Positions 58,757 through 64,000 of a stretch of DNA of 64,000 nt are shown piece by piece. Where the stretch lies: assembly GCF_009936215.1 (NCBI RefSeq), contig NZ_AP019551.1, forward strand, positions 248,001 through 312,000. The letters are read 5' to 3'. Position numbers and translations under genes: made by a program. The stretch comes from Athalassotoga saccharophila. Lineage in GTDB: Bacteria; Thermotogota; Thermotogae; Mesoaciditogales; Mesoaciditogaceae. A model generated the notes under the pieces. It was not told where the DNA came from and made no database searches. It saw nothing but the letters and a program-made list of their open reading frames with translations. The number at the start of each line of letters is the position of its first letter. The stretch's first letter is position 1.

Positions 58757-59466
58757 TTTTTCTCACCATCTTTCATCAAATTCAGAAATGCATCTGAAAG
58801 GTCGTTTCCCGTTTTGTCCTTAAGATCATCGACCGTTCCGGCATAGACAATTCTTCCGGATTTAAGAATTACCATCCCATCGCAAACCTCTTCAACCTCC
58901 GAAAGGATGTGAGAAGAATATATGACGGTCTTTCCATCTATCGCCATTTCTCTTATCGTGTCCAAAACATGCTTTCTCATTACCGGATCAAGCCCCCACG
59001 TCGGCTCATCAAGCACATAAAGGGAGACATCCTGAGAAAATGCCAAAGATATGTAAAGTTTCGTTCTGTTGCCTTGAGACAATTCTCCGATCTTTCTGTC
59101 CATAGTAAGTTCAAATTTATCGGCAAATTTTTTGAATCTGTCAATCGAAAAATTAGGCGCGAAAGATGAAAAGATATCCACCATCTTTGAAACGGTTATC
59201 CACTGGTACATTTCCTTTTCTTCCGGTACAAATGAGGCGTCTTTGACTCCATCCGGAAAAGGCTCAACGCCAAGCGTCGTAATCTTTCCGGAGGTAGGCT
59301 TTATAAGGCCAAGGATGGATTTAAGCGTCGTCGTCTTTCCGGCTCCGTTGGGACCGAGAATTGCAAAGATACTTCCGGAAGGAATGACAAACGAAATTCC
59401 ATCAAGCGCTTTGACTTTTCCATCGTATATCTTTGTCAGTTCATAAATCTCAACTGCTTTTTCCAT
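58753..59466 (-). CDS. ABC transporter ATPase (YtrB/BcrA-like)
   Basis: A 237-residue ABC ATPase: Walker A GPNGAGKTT, signature LSQGNRTK (instead of LSGGQ), Walker B LYVLDEPTWGLD, switch His in YSSHILSE. The ATG at 59464-59466 follows GAGGAGG; a longer frame would overlap the regulator further. It pairs with the ABC-2 permease downstream and overlaps the GntR gene by 17 bases. YtrA-type regulator plus ATPase plus permease is the layout of cell-envelope-stress exporters in Bacillus and other bacteria; the substrate here is unknown. Confidence 0.88.
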   Translation of the reverse strand: MEKAVEIYELTKIYDGKVKALDGISFVIPSGSIFAILGPNGAGKTTTLKSILGLIKPTSGKITTLGVEPFPDGVKDASFVPEEKEMYQWITVSKMVDIFSSFAPNFSIDRFKKFADKFELTMDRKIGELSQGNRTKLYISLAFSQDVSLYVLDEPTWGLDPVMRKHVLDTIREMAIDGKTVIYSSHILSEVEEVCDGMVILKSGRIVYAGTVDDLKDKTGNDLSDAFLNLMKDGEKK

Positions 59467-59833
59467 CGTACGCCTCCTCGATGAGTTCATCTATCTTTTT
59501 TACGATCTCTTCCTTCGACAGGTTAAAACCCTTCATCTTCAAAACAAGTGATCTCATCTCGTCCATCAACTCATTCAGCCTCTTATCAACGGATGAAGGC
59601 GGTGGCTTGACAACGTAATTTCCAACCCCTGCTTTCGAGTCTATAAATCCATTTGACTGTAAAACGAAAAAGGCTTTGGCCACCGTGTTGGGATTGACAT
59701 TCAACTCAAGCGCCAGCGTCCTTACAGAGGGCAGAAAATCACCGGGCTTGAGCGTGCCCGAGATTATCATGTCTTCAAATTCATGAACTATCTGCTTGTA
59801 AACCGGAATATTTGAATGATAATCTATTTTTAT
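59450..59833 (-). CDS. YtrA-type GntR regulator, apparently starting at AUA
   Basis: A 128-residue regulator: winged helix SNIPVYKQIVHEFEDMIISG, PSVRTLALELNVNPNTVAKAF (parts) and the short helical YtrA tail. Homologues begin M-(I)KIDYHS..P. Here that position is an ATA (59831-59833) seven bases after a strong GGAGG, and no ATG, GTG or TTG lies in frame between the promoter and the helix-turn-helix. Starting further upstream would require translation from before the predicted transcription start. So either AUA is used, or a five-codon ATG mini-frame (59830-59847) that ends across the ATA plays a part, or the sequence has a G-to-A change. It probably represses its own operon with the ABC genes. 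Confidence 0.8.
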   Translation of the reverse strand: MKIDYHSNIPVYKQIVHEFEDMIISGTLKPGDFLPSVRTLALELNVNPNTVAKAFFVLQSNGFIDSKAGVGNYVVKPPPSSVDKRLNELMDEMRSLVLKMKGFNLSKEEIVKKIDELIEEAYDGKSS

Positions 59834-59858
59834 GCTTCCACCTCCATACTGTATTAGT

Positions 59859-59887
59859 ATTATAGTACACTTTGTTTTGAATATCAA
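59859..59887 (-). promoter_or_regulatory. Promoter of the GntR-ABC operon
   Basis: Minus strand: TTGATA (59882-59887), 17-base spacer, TATAAT (59859-59864). An imperfect 10-bp inverted repeat (TACTATAATA / TAATACAGTA) overlaps the -10 and may be the GntR operator. Confidence 0.78.
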
Positions 59888-59988
59888 CACCTCTAACATC
59901 ATCGTTCTGATCAGATTTCTTTATTTTGATTTTATGGTTTAGAATATTATTTAGAATCGGAATTAGGTTGATTTAAGGAGTGTTGATT

Positions 59989-61518
59989 ATGGCAAACAAG
60001 AATAACTTAGAATCATTCGAAGAGAAACTATGGAAAGCCGCAGATAAATTGAGAAAAAATATTGATGCCGCAGAATATAAACATGTTGTACTTGGACTCA
60101 TATTTTTAAGGTATATTTCAGAAGCATTTGAAGATTTATACGAAAAACTTAAAGCAGGTGTGGGAGATTACGCTGGAGCAGATCCAGAAGATAGGGACGA
60201 GTACAAGGCAGAGAATGTTTTTTATGTCCCACCAGAAGCAAGATGGAACTATTTAAAATCGAAATCTAAAGACCCGGAAATTGGAAAAATAATAGATAGA
60301 GCAATGGAACTGATAGAAAATGAAAATCCATCTTTAAAAGGAGTTTTGCCTAAGGTATATGCAAGAGGAAATCTTGACCCAATAAATCTTGGAGGGTTGA
60401 TAGACCTTTTTAGTAATATTGCTTTTGATGAGGCAAAAGAGAAAAGTTCAGATATATTAGGACATGTTTTTGAGTATTTCTTAGGAGAGTTTGCGTTAGG
60501 CGAGGGCAAAAAAGGTGGCCAGTTCTACACTCCAAGAAGTGTTGTAGAACTTTTAGTTGAAATGCTTGAGCCTTATAAGGGTAGAGTATTTGATCCATGC
60601 TGTGGCTCCGGTGGCATGTTTGTTCAATCTGAAAAATTTGTTTTGGCTCATCAAGGAAGGATAAATGATATTTCCATATATGGTCAAGAGAGCAACCAGA
60701 CAACTTGGCGACTCTGCAAAATGAATCTTGCAATTAGAGAAATTGACTCATCTCAAGTTAAATGGAATCCGGAAGGTTCTTTTTTAAACGATGCCCACAA
60801 AGATTTAAAATCTGATTTCGTCATAGCAAATCCACCATTTAACGATAGTGACTGGAGCGGTGAACTTTTAAGAAGTGATGTAAGGTGGAAATATGGAATA
60901 CCACCTGTTGGTAATGCAAATTATGCGTGGATACAGCATTTTATCTTTCATCTTGCACCACATGGAAAAGCCGGTTTTGTACTGGCAAAAGGGGCATTAA
61001 CTACGAAACAAAAAGATGAGTACGAAATAAGAAAAAATATGATTGAAGAAGACATCATAGACTGTATTGTAAATCTTCCAGCAAAACTCTTTTTAAATAC
61101 ACAGATACCAGCTTCTTTATGGTTTATCAGAAAAAACAAAACATCAAGAAAAGGGCAAATCCTTTTTATTGATGCAAGGGATATGGGAGAACTTATCAAT
61201 AGAAGGACAAGGATTTTAACCGAAGAAGATATAAAAAAGATTGCCGGCACCTACCATAAATGGCAACAAGAAGATGAAAATTATGAGGATATAAAAGGCT
61301 TTTGCAAATCTGCTACAATTGAAGAAATAAGAGATCTTGACTATGTGCTTACACCTGGTCGATATGTAGGACTTTTGGATGAAGAGGATGATTTCGACTT
61401 TGAAGAAAGATTTAATAAATTAAAGGCTGAATTTATTGAGCAGTTACAAGAGGAGGAGAGACTGAATAAATTAATTCTTGAGAATTTAGAAAAATTAGAG
61501 ATGAAAGATGAAGAATAA
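59989..61518 (+). CDS. hsdM: Type I restriction-modification N6-adenine methyltransferase
   Basis: A 509-residue modification subunit. The N-terminal helical domain (LWKAADKLRKNIDAAEYKHV) is that of HsdM; the catalytic domain has the AdoMet motif FDPCCGSGGMF and the N6-adenine motif IANPPFNDSDW. With HsdS it methylates an adenine in a bipartite recognition site and protects the host genome. The ATG at 59989 follows AAGGAG; GTG and TTG codons lie just before it in frame. The whole locus to the window end is more A+T-rich than the flanking genes, in keeping with horizontal transfer. Confidence 0.93.
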   Translation: MANKNNLESFEEKLWKAADKLRKNIDAAEYKHVVLGLIFLRYISEAFEDLYEKLKAGVGDYAGADPEDRDEYKAENVFYVPPEARWNYLKSKSKDPEIGKIIDRAMELIENENPSLKGVLPKVYARGNLDPINLGGLIDLFSNIAFDEAKEKSSDILGHVFEYFLGEFALGEGKKGGQFYTPRSVVELLVEMLEPYKGRVFDPCCGSGGMFVQSEKFVLAHQGRINDISIYGQESNQTTWRLCKMNLAIREIDSSQVKWNPEGSFLNDAHKDLKSDFVIANPPFNDSDWSGELLRSDVRWKYGIPPVGNANYAWIQHFIFHLAPHGKAGFVLAKGALTTKQKDEYEIRKNMIEEDIIDCIVNLPAKLFLNTQIPASLWFIRKNKTSRKGQILFIDARDMGELINRRTRILTEEDIKKIAGTYHKWQQEDENYEDIKGFCKSATIEEIRDLDYVLTPGRYVGLLDEEDDFDFEERFNKLKAEFIEQLQEEERLNKLILENLEKLEMKDEE

Positions 61519-61651
61519 AAATCAATTAGTTATTTACCAAGATGTTTATAAAAAATTGAAGTCCAACTCAGAAAAGCAACTCTTTGGCTTGACGCTCACC
61601 AATTGCATCACTAAATGTTATGCTTTAAATGAAAATAAGGAGATTTGTTAA
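61508..61651 (+). CDS. Small 47-residue ORF between hsdM and the ORF6N gene
   Basis: The frame starts at an ATG that overlaps the hsdM stop and encodes MKNKNQLVIYQDVYKKLK, continuing to NENKEIC and TAA. The opening resembles the start of RhuM-type proteins, which are common companions of type I systems, so it may be a remnant of such a gene; this likeness is weak and from memory. It could also be noncoding. Its last bases contain the Shine-Dalgarno of the next gene. Confidence 0.35.
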   Translation: MKNKNQLVIYQDVYKKLKSNSEKQLFGLTLTNCITKCYALNENKEIC

Positions 61652-61653
61652 AA

Positions 61654-62529
61654 ATGGATAAAGACATAGTAAGTATTGAAGACATTAAAACCAAAATTTA
61701 TACACTAAGGAGCGTTCAGGTAATGTTAGATAGCGATTTAGCAAAGCTTTACGATGTTGAAGTCAGAGTTTTAAATCAGGCAGTAAAAAGAAATAAAGAA
61801 AGATTTCCTGAAGATTTTATGTTTCAACTAACTGAGGAAGAATATGAAAATTTGAGATCACAATTTGTGACCTCAAGTTGGGGAGGAAGAAGATATCTTC
61901 CTTATGCTTTTACCGAACATGGAGTAGCAATGCTCTCTACAGTATTAAGAAGTAAAACTGCTATAGATGTTAGTATTAAAATTATGAAAGCATTTGTCGC
62001 CATGAGGAAATTTATTATCAAAAACGCTGAAATATTTGCCCGTTTGGAAAAGGTTGAATACAGGTTAACTGAGCACGATAAAAAATTTGAGACTTTATTT
62101 AATGCTCTTGAAAACAAAGAAGAAATTCCCACGCAAGGAATATTCTTTGACGGGCAAATTTTTGATGCCTATAAATTTGTTTGCGATTTAATCCGCTCAG
62201 CGAAAAAATCAATAATTTTAATAGATAATTACATAGACGAAAGCGTATTTACTTTATTAACTAAGAGAAAACCAGAGGTAAAAGTGATCATATTTGTTGG
62301 AAAGATAACAAAACAACTTGAACTGGATTTAAAAAAATACAATGCGCAGTATCCTTTTATTGAAATGATCGAATTAAAAAATATTCACGATAGATTTTTG
62401 ATAATAGATGATAAGGATGTTTATCATATCGGAGCTTCTTTAAAAGACTTAGGCAAAAAAGTATTTGCTTTTTCAAAAATGGATAAAGCGGGTTTGAAAA
62501 TTTTGGAAAAGGTAAAGGGTAAAGTATGA
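61654..62529 (+). CDS. ORF6N-domain protein with PLD-like C-terminus
   Basis: A 291-residue protein. The N-terminal ORF6N (KilA-N-type) DNA-binding domain reads VQVMLDSDLAKLYDVEVRVLNQ, KRFPEDFMFQLTEEE and YAFTEHGVAMLS (parts; the second is from NKERFPEDF). A coiled coil links it to a C-terminal region with HDRFLIID...GASLKDLG, an HxR version of the phospholipase-D HxK motif. Such proteins often lie between hsdM and hsdS but their role is not known; a regulator or accessory nuclease are possibilities. Of the TTG at 61645 and the ATG at 61654, the ATG is the more likely start. Confidence 0.8.
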   Translation: MDKDIVSIEDIKTKIYTLRSVQVMLDSDLAKLYDVEVRVLNQAVKRNKERFPEDFMFQLTEEEYENLRSQFVTSSWGGRRYLPYAFTEHGVAMLSTVLRSKTAIDVSIKIMKAFVAMRKFIIKNAEIFARLEKVEYRLTEHDKKFETLFNALENKEEIPTQGIFFDGQIFDAYKFVCDLIRSAKKSIILIDNYIDESVFTLLTKRKPEVKVIIFVGKITKQLELDLKKYNAQYPFIEMIELKNIHDRFLIIDDKDVYHIGASLKDLGKKVFAFSKMDKAGLKILEKVKGKV

Positions 62530-62543
62530 ATGGAGGCGCTGGT

Positions 62544-63755
62544 ATGAATGAAAAAGTGCCGAAGGGGTGGAAGAAAGTTAAGTTGAGGGAAATAGCAATA
62601 ATAAATCCTTCTGAGTCATTAAAAAAAGGCCAAATTGCTAAAAAAGTTTCAATGGAAATGATTAGGCCATTTACTAAAAAAATCGATTTTTTCTTATTAG
62701 AAAGATATAATGGAGGAGTAAAATTTAAAAATGGAGATACAATAGTTGCAAGGATAACTCCAAGTTTAGAAAATGGGAAAACTGCTTTTATAGATTTTCT
62801 AGAAAATAACGAAATAGGTTTTGGTTCAACAGAATTTATAGTTTTAAGGGCTATTGATGAAAAATCAGATAAACATTTTCTGTATTATTTTGCAATCTCT
62901 CCAGAATTTAGAGATATTGCTATTAAATCTATGACAGGTAGTTCTGGGAGACAACGAGTTCAAACAGATGTAGTTAAAGAATATGAATTTTATCTTCCTC
63001 CACTTCCAGAACAACAAGCCATTGCCGATGTGCTTTCATCTCTTGATGACAAAATAGACCTTCTTCACCGTCAAAACAAAACCCTTGAACAAATGGCAGA
63101 AACTCTTTTTAGAAAGTGGTTTATTGAAGACGCAAAAGAGGACTGGGAAGAGGTGAAGTTAGGAGAAGTTTTAAACAAAATTGAATCAGGCTCCAGACCT
63201 AAAGGAGGAATAGATCCTAATTTAAAAACAGGAATTCCAAGTATTGGAGCTGAAAATATTAATGGATTAGGTAATTTTGATTTCTCTAAAGTAAGATATA
63301 TTACCAATGAATTCTTTAAAAAGATAAAACAAGGCATCGTTCAAGATTATGATGTATTAATTTATAAAGATGGCGCTTATATTGGAAGAAAAAGCATGTT
63401 TGGAAAAGGTTTTCCATTTAAAAAATTTTGTGTTAATGAGCATGTCTTTATATTAAGAGTAAATGATAGACTATCGCAATTTTTCCTTTATTTTTTATTG
63501 AATGAAGAAGAATTAAGAAATTTTAATACTAACTCTGCGCAACCCGGATTAAATAAGGGTACTATGAAGAATTTATCAATAATTTTACCTCCAAAAAACA
63601 CGACTGTAAAATTTGATAATTTTGTTAAACCTTTGGTTGACAAAATATTTCTTAATGGCATACAAATCCGCACCCTCGAAAATTTACGAGATGCACTTCT
63701 GCCAAAACTAATGAGCGGAGAATTAAGGGTAAAATTAGGAGATAACTATGTCTAA
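62544..63755 (+). CDS. hsdS: Type I restriction-modification specificity subunit
   Basis: A 403-residue DNA-recognition subunit with two target-recognition domains. The first spans about residues 1-150; the central conserved region LPPLPEQQAIADVLSSLDDK and the spacer helix LEQMAETLFRKWF follow; the second domain spans about 210-360; and a helix with IRTLENLRDALLPKLMSGEL ends the protein. The two domains differ, so the target is a bipartite asymmetric site. The ATG at 62544 follows GGAGG; an earlier ATG at 62526 overlaps the ORF6N stop. It overlaps hsdR by eight bases. Confidence 0.93.
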   Translation: MNEKVPKGWKKVKLREIAIINPSESLKKGQIAKKVSMEMIRPFTKKIDFFLLERYNGGVKFKNGDTIVARITPSLENGKTAFIDFLENNEIGFGSTEFIVLRAIDEKSDKHFLYYFAISPEFRDIAIKSMTGSSGRQRVQTDVVKEYEFYLPPLPEQQAIADVLSSLDDKIDLLHRQNKTLEQMAETLFRKWFIEDAKEDWEEVKLGEVLNKIESGSRPKGGIDPNLKTGIPSIGAENINGLGNFDFSKVRYITNEFFKKIKQGIVQDYDVLIYKDGAYIGRKSMFGKGFPFKKFCVNEHVFILRVNDRLSQFFLYFLLNEEELRNFNTNSAQPGLNKGTMKNLSIILPPKNTTVKFDNFVKPLVDKIFLNGIQIRTLENLRDALLPKLMSGELRVKLGDNYV

Positions 63756-64000
63756 CTTAACCGAATCACAAATTGAAAACTTTGCAATAGAACTGTTTAA
63801 AAATCAAGGTTATAATTATCTTTTTGGCCAGGATGGCGAAAATACCGTTAGGGAATCCTTTGAAGATGTCATCTTATTTGACAGATTAATAACTGCTTTA
63901 AAAAATATAAATCCAGATTTACCCCAAGATGCAGTTGAAGATGCCATAAAACAGTTAACCCGCATCCATACGACCGATTTAATAGCAAATAACGAAATCT
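63748..64000 (+). CDS. hsdR: Type I restriction endonuclease subunit R, N-terminal part
   Basis: The first 84 codons of a gene that continues past the right edge. The product starts MSNLTESQIENFAIELFKNQ, followed by GYNYLFGQDGENTVRESFEDV and LPQDAVEDAIKQL (parts), the usual N-terminus of HsdR nuclease-translocase subunits, ahead of the PD-(D/E)xK nuclease domain. The ATG follows TAGGAG and overlaps the hsdS stop. Integrity of the nuclease and helicase domains cannot be judged here. Confidence 0.9.
   Translation, partial: MSNLTESQIENFAIELFKNQGYNYLFGQDGENTVRESFEDVILFDRLITALKNINPDLPQDAVEDAIKQLTRIHTTDLIANNEI

Noticed and set aside
59989-64000. Prophage or integrative element at the RM locus
   Set aside because: No integrase, attachment repeats or phage structural genes are visible; only an A+T-rich composition suggests transfer.
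1-64000. CRISPR arrays, insertion sequences, rRNA genes or replication origin
   Set aside because: No regularly spaced repeats, transposase, rRNA motifs or DnaA-box clusters were found by reading.

Overview
The window is bacterial, densely packed (no gene-free stretch over about 220 bases), moderately A+T-rich, and organised in long same-strand operons with ATGA-type overlaps. An ASRT-family protein beside rhamnose genes (recalled for Thermotoga maritima TM1070), a tricorn protease, V-type ATPase subunits, a TM1266-like ACT protein, an LptA/OstA-like protein and AGA/AGG/ATA-rich codon use suggest Thermotogota, perhaps a Mesoaciditoga/Athalassotoga relative. This placement is inference; there is no rRNA gene to test it.

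Layout. 1-10.6 kb (minus): an L-rhamnose utilisation operon (class II aldolase, two-domain ABC ATPase, two permeases, binding protein, ASRT protein, GH106-like rhamnosidase, rhamnose isomerase, start of rhamnulokinase), read from a TTGACA-17-TAAAAT promoter with a 21-bp palindromic operator. 10.7-13.1 kb (minus): a NitT/TauT-type ABC transporter of unknown substrate. 13.2-18.5 kb: a DeoR regulator whose N-terminus is out of frame with its start, facing an LsrF-type aldolase, a PfkB kinase, peptidase E and a penicillin-binding protein. 18.5-28.6 kb: glycerate kinase, a frameshifted HigA-like antitoxin gene, an MscS channel, tricorn protease, an ACT protein, and V-ATPase genes C-I-K without A/B/D/E/F. 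28.7-35.8 kb (minus): a six-gene operon (thioesterase, SMP-30 lactonase, globin/GAF/GGDEF protein, GatC, YraN, AlaX-like protein) and a lone family-5 solute-binding protein. 35.9-42.2 kb (plus): a LacI regulator with a perfect operator, four aldo-keto reductases (two with C-terminal ferredoxin-like clusters) and a NiCoT nickel/cobalt permease. 42.2-52.7 kb (plus): radical SAM protein, Dxr, RseP, a three-subunit molybdenum hydroxylase, an HD-GYP protein and ComEC. 52.6-56.3 kb (minus): Fur, aminotransferase, LptA-like protein, tRNA-Gly(TCC), and a zinc-sensor ArsR/CDF efflux pair. 56.3-59.9 kb: a possible 31-aa membrane peptide, an ACR3-like carrier, and a YtrA-type GntR/ABC/YbjQ operon. 59.9-64 kb (plus): a type I restriction-modification locus, hsdM-(small ORF)-ORF6N/PLD protein-hsdS-hsdR (cut by the window end).

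Four genes without Shine-Dalgarno sequences have a -10 hexamer ending only 6-8 bases before the ATG, suggesting leaderless mRNAs. Many promoters have an extended -10 (TGnTATAAT or TGGTAAAAT). Three regulator genes (DeoR, HigA-like, GntR) cannot be read from a normal start in one frame: a possible slippery TTTAAAA site, an A8 tract, and an AUA codon placed after a strong Shine-Dalgarno. No CRISPR array, insertion sequence or rRNA gene was seen. The best candidates for something new are the LacI/AKR-ferredoxin/NiCoT cluster, the ASRT protein within rhamnose catabolism, and the unusual starts of the regulators.
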